Shown here: one piece after another, positions 42,101-52,052 of the stretch
Layout: each line of letters opens with the position of its first letter
Numbering within the stretch: the first letter of the stretch is position 1
Origin: Onchocerca volvulus
Lineage: Eukaryota; Nematoda; Chromadorea; Rhabditida; Onchocercidae
Length of the DNA stretch: 64,000 bases
Assembly (NCBI GenBank): GCA_000499405.2
Contig: HG738140.1
Location: forward strand, 11,869,560-11,933,559
Reading direction: 5' to 3'
Translations under genes and position numbers: made by a program
The notes under the pieces: model-generated
The model's database searches: none
Seen by the model: the letters and a program-made list of their open reading frames with translations, nothing else
Told to the model about the DNA's origin: nothing

Positions 42101-43882
42101 TACAAAAAATTTTCTAAATATTGACATAATTTTGATTAATCCTGCAAATAAAAGTTACAATCTTTTATCGTTAAATTTTGGCTACTACTGACATTCTTTG
42201 AATGGAAATATGATCAAAATGTCTAACTAAATTTAATGCATTTTTGAAATTCGAACAACAATAAAAGTCTTACAATGATGTTAATGGAGCAGTTCGTTGC
42301 AAAATTAAACCTAACGAACTTTGAAATACGCGTTTCACCTGCAACATTAATTGAACCGAAGATGTCATCGAATAATTAAATATGAATAAATAACTAGGAA
42401 TCCAAATATTTGGAATTCCAAAACTGTAACTTCCTCTACATTTTTATCTGATACTTAACGACAGCACAGTTTAAGATAACTGGATTTTATAGCTGACTGA
42501 ATTTGAATCATTGAAAATTTTGACTGAAATTACTATAGCAGTGAATTATTACAGTGAATGGCAGTGTGACTGTGTAAGAAATCCAATCAGTGTCAGAAGC
42601 GAATATAAGATTTTTGTGCCCAATAAGACAAACACCATGCAAAGGATCATTATCAGTAGAGGTGCTCGGAAATTCACACCAAAATGCCTGCAAAAACTTG
42701 AAGTACAAGAAAGGAATTGGCAGATAAGGAAAACTCCTAGGCCGAAAAATTCAAAAAATATAAATTAGTTCCACAAAAGAACCAAAACATGAGACTAGAA
42801 TTTCTAACTGTAGACCAGAACAAATTTGAAGTTATGCAAATAAAATAGGTTTGAAAAGTAAGCAAAGTAAAAATAAATATCAATAAAAGCTTGTATTGAA
42901 AATAACTGACCAGAGCAATATTTTGAAAAATTCAAACAACACAATGCAAGCACAAAAAAGAAAGTAAGACGTAAAAATTTTAACAATAAGCGAAGATCTA
43001 AATAAAAAAGATATTACAATAGAAAATGAAAATAAAATTTCAAAGAAATTAATCGATAAAGATAACCAACATCCAACAACGTGAAATCTGCCGTAATTCT
43101 CCGTCGAACTATACCAGATGGAAATTCCTGCACTGTAACTGAATCATCCAGAATCACAAGTTTTTCGCCACCACACTTCGGCAAGCTTCGATATCGAATT
43201 TTATGTTCCTGAAAGTAAATTACTAACTCTCCGACAAAAACTACACTCTGTTTTATTAGGATTAAATGATTTTATTAATATTATTGCTAAATATCATTTT
43301 TATTCAGCAAAAAAAAATTTAATTAGTCATTATCCTCTTGTGGCTTTAGATAAATGCTTCAGAACATAATTTTAAAAGCAAACTTTTAGCTTTTAATTCT
43401 ATATGAAGAATTTAATTTTTCATCATTGGTTATTTCAGAACCAGTGGTGAAAAAATGAATTCTTCATGCAGAACTAAATAAAAATTAGTCATTGTGTTGC
43501 TATATTTCATTGGAACTGAATTGGAGATATTAGTATTTAAATAAAAATACAATATTCAAATACTCTAAACATGATTCAGAAATATGGCTCCTGGTTTAAA
43601 TGCAATGGACAGATAATCAGCAAAACTGGAGTTCTACTTCAAGTTCTATGTATTTAAATAGGAATCAAATTTTTAGGTACTTGAGTTTAAGTTAAGGAAT
43701 GTTACTGCCATGCTGCAAATAAATTTCTTTAGATCTGCAGCCTCGAGTCTCACTCATTTCAAGTAAATTTTTAATTATTAATGTTCAGTTCTTAAAAAGA
43801 CAAGAAATAAATATAATAAAAGGAATAAGCTTTATACCTCCGATTCGCTTGCAATAGGTTTTACCAAATCAGCAATAATCAT
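24123..43882 (-). CDS. ANAPC1: Anaphase-promoting complex subunit 1 (APC1; C. elegans MAT-2)
   Basis: Exons from 5': 43838-43882, 43071-43208, 42553-42687, 42274-42338, 42013-42089, 41244-41453, 40518-40595, 40319-40439, 39371-39557, 39202-39286, 38665-38807, 38458-38586, 38003-38086, 37730-37790, 37382-37584, 37063-37140, 36165-36394, 35650-35765, 35281-35480, 34852-34952, 34204-34356, 33728-33854, 33033-33239, 32392-32514, 32087-32254, 31288-31540, 30855-31076, 30202-30331, 29745-29937, 28816-28902, 28303-28425, 27779-27933, 27209-27295, 26755-26872, 26502-26618, 25970-26094, 24861-25134, 24123-24272. The frame is continuous for 1765 codons (human about 1944). N-terminal WD40-type segments (AFWCEF, FSLSHPY, VILYSGVTRIG) precede the PC-repeat toroid (YAFGLNGHI, INEIGRPACPDYEPPTDRYS, MAGSGNLQVLRLCR). 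APC1 scaffolds the cyclosome ubiquitin ligase. The ATG chosen aligns with human MIAARDL; a CTTGCAG upstream could take a spliced leader. Confidence 0.94.
24716..24778. repeat. Tandem duplication of about 37 bp in an APC1 intron
   Basis: The segment starting CTTATTTCTATTAGACA is present at 24716-24741 and again at 24753-24778 with one base change. It lies in the intron between the last two APC1 exons. Confidence 0.75.
29383..29418. repeat. AT-rich microsatellite in an APC1 intron
   Basis: TA dinucleotide runs flank an A-rich centre, so the stretch can fold on itself. No other feature is nearby. Confidence 0.7.
31819..31841. repeat. Poly(C)-poly(A) tract in an APC1 intron
   Basis: About twelve C residues are followed by eleven A residues. 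On the transcribed (minus) strand this is T11 then G12. Such a C run is rare in this AT-rich DNA. It lies between APC1 exons 32087-32254 and 31288-31540. Confidence 0.85.
43389..43481. ncRNA. Candidate long hairpin, pre-miRNA-like, in APC1 intron 1
   Basis: The arm starting ATGAAGAATTTAATTTTTCA at 43403 pairs with an arm ending at 43467. The 29-bp inner stem has four mismatches and closes at GGTT-ATTTCAG-AACC, a 7-base loop. Pairing continues outward for roughly another 12-15 bp. Length, loop size and single-mismatch pattern suit a miRNA precursor or a small fold-back element. Neither arm matches a miRNA seed I recognise. It lies in the intron between APC1 exons 43838-43882 and 43071-43208; either strand could be transcribed. 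Confidence 0.35.
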
Positions 43883-44943
43883 ATCCCTATAGTCGACTAT
43901 TTGTTCGCTTCCACCCCCGCAATCACGCATTCAATCCAGACAGCAAGTCTGCAAGAAATTTTCGATGAAAATTTGTATATTGTTCGTTTTCTTGGTTATA
44001 TTATGTCATCAATCAACGATATAAACCGATTAGGATATGAATAACATACTGATTTGATATTACTATGATAAAAGATTAAAGTAAAAGAAAAATAGAGATA
44101 GAAAGAGATCATGGATGATATAGATATTTTGTTCAGATAATATACTTTTTATACAAAACATATCTTTTGAGATGCACTGTAAAGTGAAGCGATCCGAGAA
44201 TACTCCACTGTTCCGGATATCTCGGTATCCTCCATTCAACAACATCGCTACCTATAGTCCCGATGTAATCCTCGAATTATTTTTTTTTTTCGCTTCATAA
44301 CAGCTTTTCACAGCCATGATTTAGTTCAACAATATTAAATCATTTTCAACAATACTAAATCAGAGCTGGAAAAAGCTCTTGAAGCGAAAAAAAAATTTCG
44401 AGGATTACATCGGGATTGCAGATAGCGATGTTACATAATCATTTAATATTTGAATAATACATACAATTCCATATTGCAATAGTTTCAATTAGTTATCAGC
44501 TTTCGCTAAAGATGGGAATTTCCGAATGGTAAATTACATACTTGCAATGTAAAATATAACTGGAGAAATTCAAATTTGGTTTTTGAATTGAGATCTTTTC
44601 TGTTGGCTTCCTTAGTTAGAAGTATGATACAATATATAAGTGTGTTATGAACAGAAATAAAATAAAACCAAAAATTTAAAGAACTAAACAAATAAAACAG
44701 ACAAAGTGCAACGAAGCAAATTCTTACATACAGGTGAGACATCGACATTTCACACCGCCCACTTCATCGTTTTCGCCAAATTTGAAATTTGAAGTGACAC
44801 CGTTTGTTACAGATTTACTGGTTCAGGCTTTTGTTTCGTTATGTTAGAGATTTTGGTGTTTTGGGAATCCCTTTTAAATTATCATTTATAGCATGTGATA
44901 CGGAGTACTATTTACTGAGAGAAAATAATTTGAAGCTTTCTAA
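43883..44943. promoter_or_regulatory. Divergent promoter region of APC1 and the CEP295-like gene
   Basis: About 1 kb separates the two start codons. On the minus strand a TTCTTGCAG acceptor near 43950 and an AATAG acceptor at 43897 are possible trans-splice sites for APC1. On the plus strand GTTTGTTACAG near 44810 could serve the CEP295-like gene. The inverted-repeat element at 44241-44432 lies between them, with a GATCCGAGA/TCTCGGTATC pair just beside it (about 44190-44230). No TATA box stands out. Confidence 0.4.
44241..44432. mobile_element. Inverted-repeat element (MITE/fold-back-like)
   Basis: Left arm 44241-44308 begins AACATCGCTA, and right arm 44370-44432 is its inverted copy. The arms share CCCGATGTAATCCTCGAA and a T-run followed by CGCTTCA. 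About 62-68 bp pair at well over 80 percent identity. The 60-bp centre holds a short direct repeat (AACAATA-TAAATCA). Ends are sharp, but I see no clear target-site duplication. No protein is encoded. It sits between the divergent APC1 and CEP295-like genes. Confidence 0.5.
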
Positions 44944-46488
44944 ATGGGATACTATGGTACCAGAACTGGAAGTTCTTCGCAGTTAGCAATACTGACACCG
45001 AATCAACGAGAAAATATTATACGAAAGGAACGCGAAAGACGTCGACTGATAAGGCATGTTGGATGTTTCACTTACAATTGTTATAATTAGATTTAGGATA
45101 AATTGACTTATAAATAACTTGAACCAACTTTCAGATTGAATGTCGACTGAAGTTGTGAATAATGATGCTAGAGGAAATAAATTTCTCTTTTTTTCTCCTT
45201 TACTTGATTTTTTTTTTTTTTTTTGAGAATTCTTATAGGTGCAGTATATGAAAAGAGAGAAGGCAAAGGAAATGAAAATATTAGATAAAATATATTAGGA
45301 AAATTTTTAAAGATAAGAGAGGATGTGAATTATTACTTCGAAATATATGGTGATTAGTCTCTAGCACGAAGTAGTAATCCACATCGTCTTTTATATTTAA
45401 AAATGCGCCTTAATAAAAATTTCATCTTGATAAATTTCTAGAATTCTCAAATCATTTGTTAATTTTTATGAACTTCATTTTTTCAAATATTTAGGCATTT
45501 CAATCCATTTTATGTCATGTGAGATCTGTATTATTCTTCGTCTTATTAATGTTTATTTGTCGTGAAATAATTACTTCACAAAACCATCATTCAACAATGT
45601 AGGGTATAATTTGGTCAAGATATTTTCATTATTTTTATAAGCTTATTTCCTGACTGTTTATTCTGTTCCAGAGAACTCATGTAGCTTACACAACATAGAA
45701 GTTATTGGAGAAAATACAATTGGTTCAAATCAGATAAATTAAAAAATGAATGGAATGCCATTATCAGCTGTTTATTACGTATATTTTGGAGAATAAGCAA
45801 AATTTTGCAGATATCAGCAAGTGCGGCAGTTGAGCGCTGAAAATGCGGCAAAAATACGAGAACGAGTTAAAATAGCAAAGCAGAAGAAAATGGAAGAACT
45901 TAGAAAGCGTATAACGGATGCTATTGTTCAACGAAATCACTTAACTTCCAGCGGTGTACTTTCTCCGGTTCATATCGATAGTAATACATTGGTAAGTTAT
46001 GTGAAGACTTATTTTTATTGATGAATAATCGAAAAATTTTTGCTAGTTTTTAGCAAGTGAATTTTTTGTTAATTTCCCGACTAAATTAGCAAGATTTCAT
46101 TGTCAAAGTTATGTAATTATCTGTTTGATATATCATGTTTCTTGACTCATTGGTATTCATATAAAGCGAAATAGTTGAACCTTCGATTGGATAGATTATC
46201 AGCGCTCGTTGAAACAATTTTTGTGAAAGTTTTTCAAGGAAAATTAGTATTTCTTTTTCTATAGCCTTAAAATTGCTTAAAATTTTTACTTAGCCTACCG
46301 AGACACCGCGTAGATCACGGCGATCTCAAATCACGCGTGAAGAATTGGCACGCGCAGTACATCGACATCGTGAAGCATTGAGTAGGTTGCGTCGAGAAAA
46401 TGAGCGGGAACAACGACGACGCGAGCTTATATTGGAAAGACGAAGAAAAGCACGCGAAGTGGCAAATGTGCGATCGAGAAGAATCTAA
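44944..46488 (+). CDS. Small basic coiled-coil protein resembling the CEP295/Ana1 N-terminus
   Basis: Exons 44944-45053, 45811-45991 and 46294-46488 give 161 codons. The ATG (MGYYGTRTG) is preceded by an in-frame TAA. The first 70 residues contain LTPNQRENIIRKERERRR then YQQVRQLSAENAAKIRERV, which follow the layout of the human CEP295 start (LSPNEE, ILKEDYERRRKLR, LQVREQ, IREDIKQRR). The third exon is an Arg/Glu-rich helix ending VANVRSRRI and a stop. CEP295/Ana1 is a large centriole protein needed for centriole-to-centrosome conversion; a 161-residue version is far shorter. The first intron must use a GC donor (AAG|GCATGT) to keep the frame. The homology is inferred from memory and could reflect generic charged coiled coil; that a gene exists here is well supported. 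Confidence 0.6.
45294..45412. ncRNA. Candidate long hairpin in intron 1 of the CEP295-like gene
   Basis: The arm 45294-45340 and the inverted arm 45367-45412 pair over about 46 bp with roughly ten mismatches; the inner 19 bp (GATGTGAATTATTACTTCG against its partner) has two. The loop is about 26 bases. The size suits a miRNA precursor or a small inverted-repeat element. No known miRNA was recognised. Confidence 0.3.
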
Positions 46489-47314
46489 TTCGACAACTGT
46501 GATTTTTGTAGTATTTCAAAGTCACTTTTATTCCCGCAATAACGATTATTTCATTACATGAAAATTCAAAATTATTAATGGTTGTAGTAATAACAATAAC
46601 AGTAATGTGGGAAACTGATGGAGTAGGATTTTCGAGAACTCTTTTTTTTTTTTGTTCGTGCTCTTCAAAAAAAAAAAAAAAAAAAAAAAAAAACAAAAAA
46701 AACACCAAAAAAAAAAAAAAAAAAAAAAAAAAGTCCATAACATCCATTTCTTTAAATGCTTTTCTTGTACACATTCGGTACTTTTCACAAAGAAAAACAA
46801 AATTTTGCAGTCATCAGTTGGTCTGTGACTTATATAGCAATTTCATAACGATATCGCTGATTTCGACGTAAATTTCTAGTGATTTCCGGTGTGTTATCAT
46901 TTTTTTTCTGCGAACTTTCAGAGGTAAAACGTATTTTATCGATTAAATTCAAAAAAAAAAGAATAAAATTTTGAAATTTAAAAAAAAAAGAAAAAAATTC
47001 GATTGAAAAATGAATTTCGTTCTTTAATTATAAGAACATGGTATGTTTGGCTTTCTTTTTTTTTCCCTCTTCTTTTATTAGGAATCTATAATGATGATTT
47101 AATAATAGATATGAAATTGAAATTTCTTATTTCTAGTTGATCCTGTACACATGAAAATTTCCTGTAAACTAATGATACTGAACTGATAAATCGAAACAAT
47201 GATCGCATTACAAATGAAATTTCATCTTCTCTATAGTTATGTGAGATAATCTATCGCCAAATGAAGATCAACAATACTGCCGAGCATTTCGCTCTATATC
47301 GAATAGCACTAATT
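46489..47314. other. Region between convergent CEP295-like and cysteine-rich genes
   Basis: It holds a T12 run (about 46642) facing long A runs (46667-46732), which can pair and give false Phe- or Lys-rich ORFs. AATAAA at 46962-46967 may end the plus-strand gene. The minus-strand AATAAA at 47074-47079 lies 236 bases after the stop of the cysteine-rich gene. No coding exon was seen. Confidence 0.55.
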
Positions 47315-50300
47315 CTAAAAGCATGTTAACTGACCAGTAAATGGATTACGCTTTGGAATTCTTTCACAAACATCGAAAGTGAGCCGTATGCATAAAATTT
47401 CGTTCTCATACAATAGCCATGGTAAATATTCTTCTCTGAAATATAAAAGAATTGAAATTTATAAGTAGAGGTCTAAATCACTTAACAAGACAAATCTTCC
47501 TCTTACATGTTTTTTTTTTTTTTTTTTTTTTTTCAAAATTAATATAGAATCTTGCGAATGACGATCGAAATGGTCTGACCGAAAAGTGAAAATTTGTAAA
47601 AATTAATTTTTGGAATCATTAAATTGAAAGAGGCTTCTAAATATAATTTTAGTGAGGAAATGTTTCGAAGTACTTGAAAACAAAGTGTCGAAATAATCAT
47701 TAATAGACATGCATAATGAGATTGTGGAAGAGCTCGAAGCTAGTGAAAAGCAATTCGAGCAATTGATTTCATAGGTAAAGGAATAGGATCTAAACTAAAA
47801 TTTTTACTTGTTTTGACAAGTTCAGGGAGATAGCAGTGTTTCCGGTATGGTTATATTTCTGGAGAACATCGGATGAAAAAGCTTTATTTTTTTATAAGCA
47901 GTAATTCATTTGCTACTTCACTTCTTGAAGTTAATTTCTACATTGCTATTTCTCGGTTTTTGATGTAATACTTTACCTATGCCATATATTCTTGCGGTGA
48001 TTGGTATACCATAGTCGAAATTCCTCGAACTGTTCGCTGTTAATATTCCAAGTTTTCCTCCTTTCTTCCAATTCTTTTCGTACGGTTTCTTCAATTAACT
48101 CTTCTTTAATTCGTTTTCTCTCAGCAATTTTACTTGTTGCGTTTGCAGCCAAGCGTAATTTCGCCACTACAGTACCCTATGTAGAAAGAGAAATAAGTGC
48201 ATTGAAAAAAACTCCCCAAGAAAGTTTCTTACTAGTGAAATTGGCGATTTTTAAAATGAAAGAGAATTTATATAAAAAAAAGTAAGTCACTTCTGCCAAT
48301 ATAAGTATAAAGCAATAAGATCACAGTTAAACAACTTTTGAAATAATCAGTAAGATACTAAGGTCATTTAGTACAAATCAGACAAGATTAAAAAATCTCG
48401 GTAATCTGGAATAATTCATCTGTGTAGCCTTATTGCTTCATACTTCATCCTATGATTGTTTGAACAACCGAAGAAAATTTTCACAATCATTCAGACCCTC
48501 ATGCGCTAACAAAGGCTCTCTCTTGTATCAACAAGCGAAGTTGGATGCTTCGTTTCGGGTCTTTAAAATTTCCCTTTATTAGTTATCCCCTTTTTTCATA
48601 CTGATAAATCCATCATTAAACTTGTTTTATTGATATGATTGATTTGTAATTGTTGTGCGTCTTGTTGTGTTATCAGATTTTTGTAAAAAAGGTTTAATTA
48701 TCCAAGTTTGAGATTCGGTTGTGCTACAAATTAACTTTCCCGTCAATAATATTGTTCAAATTACTCACCTTAATCATCTAATAGTAGCCTTTGATTCGAA
48801 TATTAAAGGGAAAATTTATTTCAATAAGACGATTATAGATAGAAGTTTTAAAAAAAAAAAAAAAAGGCTAGCTTATTTGTGATTTTGAAAAATTGAACGA
48901 ACAATAGAAGCTTACATATCCAATTTGTTGCAAAGAAGAAAATGCTGCTCGATAGTTAGAAAATTTTTCATCTTGAAAGAAATCAAACTGGCAATCACCG
49001 TTACTATCAAAAGCATACCAGTCATTGAAGCAAAATTCCTTCCTAAATTATAAGCAATAATTTCTTTTTTTTTTTTTTTTTTTGTAATTTTTGCTAATTT
49101 AAAATCAAATCATCCAGCCGCCCCAAATTATTTCTGAGTGGGATTAGCTGAATTATCTATAATATGAGATAAGCTGAGATGTTCGAAAAGGAAATTGAAT
49201 ATATACAAAGAAAATGCATTATCCGTTGACCGGAAGGCAACTTGAGTAGTATGCCAGTCACTGCAAAATTCGAGGTGAGAATGGATCAATCGAGAAGAAC
49301 GATTGATTGAGTGGCAATCATGCAGGTGAAGGAAGTTGTAATAATTTCAGATGCATATTTACCTGAAGGTATAGAATCCTGGATATTTTGGACAACTAAT
49401 TCCTTTTAGCTGATTCGTCAATGCCGAATTTTCACGTCCTGATTGCAACTGATGCAAACTTTCGCAAATGTCACAGTAGTAGCTGACAAAGAAATATTAT
49501 ACAGGAAAATTTTATTTATTTTATATTTTAAGGAAATGATGAATGATAGATTATTGATGGTATATAGTGTTTTAATTATTGTTAGAAATGTACATAATAT
49601 TTCAATACTTAGGATATATTCTCTTAACATCCAAACGATTTGGTTTTAGACGCCAGTTTTGACTGATAAAATTAAGTTAACTTCATTTAAATGATTTTAA
49701 AAAAAGTTTAAATTTGTGCATTGTGCTAATCATCTTGAAATGTTGAAGTTTTTTGGACAAAACAATGAATTCATGTTATAGATGATTGATTTTGCATCTG
49801 CATTATATAATAGTATGAATCATATATGTAGAAATGCTCTATTTAACGACGGTTTCCTAGATTCTTGAAAATATTTCTAGCAATAAAAAATCCTCCGCAG
49901 TTAAAGTCTTTCTCATGAAATCTTTTCGATATCTGTCTCATTATCAAAACCTCATACTTCCTGAATCAGTCGCATTATCTCTTACTTTTTCATTTTTTGC
50001 ACAAAAAAATATTGTTAGGCAACAAAATGGCTATTAAACTATTATCTTTTGATTGCAAGAAAAATTACTATCATTTCGTTCGATTTTCTTCAATTATTAA
50101 CATAAAAGCAAGCAAATGCTATTTTCTACATTAAAACTGTTCAAACTCTGAAAATTAAACATTTTAAAAAGTTTAGAAAATTCCATCTAAATAATTTCAA
50201 GTACTAGATATTTATAGCAGCTCGACATTTAAAAAAATACACTAATTACCAATTATTCCCATAACCATCACATCCATTGTTGCTAGCATTTTGACATTTC

Positions 50301-52052
50301 AAATCTGCGAAATCCTTCAAATTCCACCACTGATATTCAATTTTCGCAAAGAAACTGTTATTGATTGCATCATTATTATCCAGCACTCGAATATTTTTTA
50401 TTTCAATATTGAAACAGCCGGGAAGTTTCACTACTTTTGGACGAATGATTACTTGTCGTGGATCCACTTCTATTATCTTCTTGGTTCCCGGTCGAGCTAA
50501 AAATGAATTATACTAAATTTTCAATTCTATTTTTTCATACAGGTGACATTAAATCTTAAATGAAATATTCAGTTTACTAAGTTCATTATATAAATTATTC
50601 CTTTTCTATGTTTATATATTATTCTCAGGAGGTTTTATCATATTTCCTAATTTTGCTAATTAATGTACAAAATTTATTTTGTATCATGAAATTTTACGCA
50701 AATCTCTTCAAAATATAAATAATTCGAAATTTACAAAGTGTTTGGCCAATTAGCTAGTTGTTCGAACTTACTGATTGGTTTAAATTCAACTTCTACAATC
50801 TTTAATAATGATATACTTTTTAGTTATCATTCAAAACCAAAAATGAATATGTACCGTAATCAAATAGAATGCTAAATGATGGTGTCCTTGCAAGATATGA
50901 TTACCTTAGTGTTATGTTGCACTATATTATCCGACTATTATTGATATTATTGTTATCGTAATTGATATGTTATGGTTATCACATCTGTTGACACTGATAT
51001 GTTATTCTTATCACATCTATTTTCGAAAAACTTTATCTTCTATTGTTATTTTTGTTGCATCAATGAATGTTGCAGTTATTGTGTAATCAATTTCTTGCTA
51101 GTATTTGATAAAATCGTTCTATTGAAAGGGAATGGAACGATTGATTAGTGTTAAATACCATAGAGGGCAAAATATCAAAAATGAACCGGATAATGGCTAT
51201 GATAAGTGGAAATGGATGTGTAAACCGGTCGTTCATTCAGGGTGATTCATATATTCAAGCCCCAATTAAAAATCTGATCACAACTTTCTCTCCCATCTAT
51301 CGATAGTTAAAAACGAATTTACGCTCCGCAAAATATAAAAATGTTTGTGCTATACAGAAATGATTCCTCATTTTCCTTTTCACTTTTCAAAACTTATTGG
51401 AAAATGATCATAACTGTAAAAATCATAATGAAGAAGTGATGAATTTAATGTGGACATTTTTAGATTTCTCTAACAATCATAGAATTATATTGAAGTATTT
51501 CTAACTGAGTGAAATGGGTTGACTATTTGTGTCATATTACATCTTTAAGAAGAGTCAGGAATAGAAGAAAGATAAATAATGTCCTAAATATTTGAGAATT
51601 GGGAAACTATCCTATTTTGATTGTTTATTCATGCTAAGATCACGATCTCTTTACTTCTCAACAGAAAAGATCAGTTTTTAACAGAATGAAAGTGAAGTTA
51701 GAGAAAATTTTTGAAAAGCTTTAACAAATCATAACAATCTAGAAGGAAACGTACAACAGCTAGTATCAGCTTTGCCAGGAATTAGCCAGATATTTGGTAG
51801 TGAACATTGGGAAGTTCTGTTCTCAAGGGTTGTCGCATGTGTCATTTGTTGATAACGCTCCTGACAATTCCGACCCAAAATATCACAAGCAAGTTGCTGA
51901 CTATTCACAAGTAATATTAATTGGTGTGGAAAAAGTGGCAGAAGAAACCAAATGGTGATAGGAATAGTAAATTGTTGCGATATGAATGATATTGGTAGAA
52001 TAGGTGATAACGATGATAGTGATGATAATGATGAGGGTGATAATAAAAACAT
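47315..52052 (-). CDS. Unrecognised cysteine-rich, probably secreted protein
   Basis: Exons from 5': 51755-52052, 50250-50496, 49363-49482, 48916-49042, 47977-48176, 47315-47435; one frame of 370 codons. The first ATG follows an ATATAG acceptor by eight bases, suiting a spliced leader. The N-terminus is Ser/Leu/Ile-rich and hydrophobic (TIWFLLPLFPHQLILLVNSQ near residues 35-55), then Cys-rich from LACDILGRNC onward. Middle parts include VKLPGCFNIEIKNIRV, YQWWNLKDFADLKC, NCYYCDICESLHQ and FCFNDWYAFDSNGDCQFDFF. Next comes a charged helical stretch (KIAERKRIKEELIEETVRKE), then a tail ending RNPFTGQLTCF. Even spacing of cysteines and the hydrophobic leader suggest an extracellular disulfide-bonded protein; the helix near residue 300 is odd for one. 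No domain was identified. Splice phases make the gene model firm. Confidence 0.75.
47711..47776 (+). other. Short coiled-coil-like reading frame in an intron, opposite strand
   Basis: An ATG opens MHNEIVEELEASEKQFEQLI, then Ser and TAG, with a TAG|GTAAAG donor-like end. It lies antisense in the intron between exons 47977-48176 and 47315-47435 of the cysteine-rich gene. The composition is strikingly protein-like for its size, but it is only 21 codons long. Confidence 0.2.
52003..52046. repeat. GAT/TGATAA-rich tract inside the first exon of the cysteine-rich gene
   Basis: Imperfect GATAATGATGA units on the plus strand become Ser/Leu repeats (SLSSLSSLS) in the minus-strand protein. A second tract of the same kind lies outside the gene at 52411-52470. 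Confidence 0.6.

Noticed and set aside
44715..44735. ATG MSMSHLY with GTAAGA donor as first APC1 exon
   Set aside because: Its phase gives a stop in the next exon; the ATG at 43882 aligns with the human start.
46427..46871. Phe- and Lys-rich ORFs on both strands
   Set aside because: Produced by facing poly(T) and poly(A) tracts; no protein-like composition outside them.
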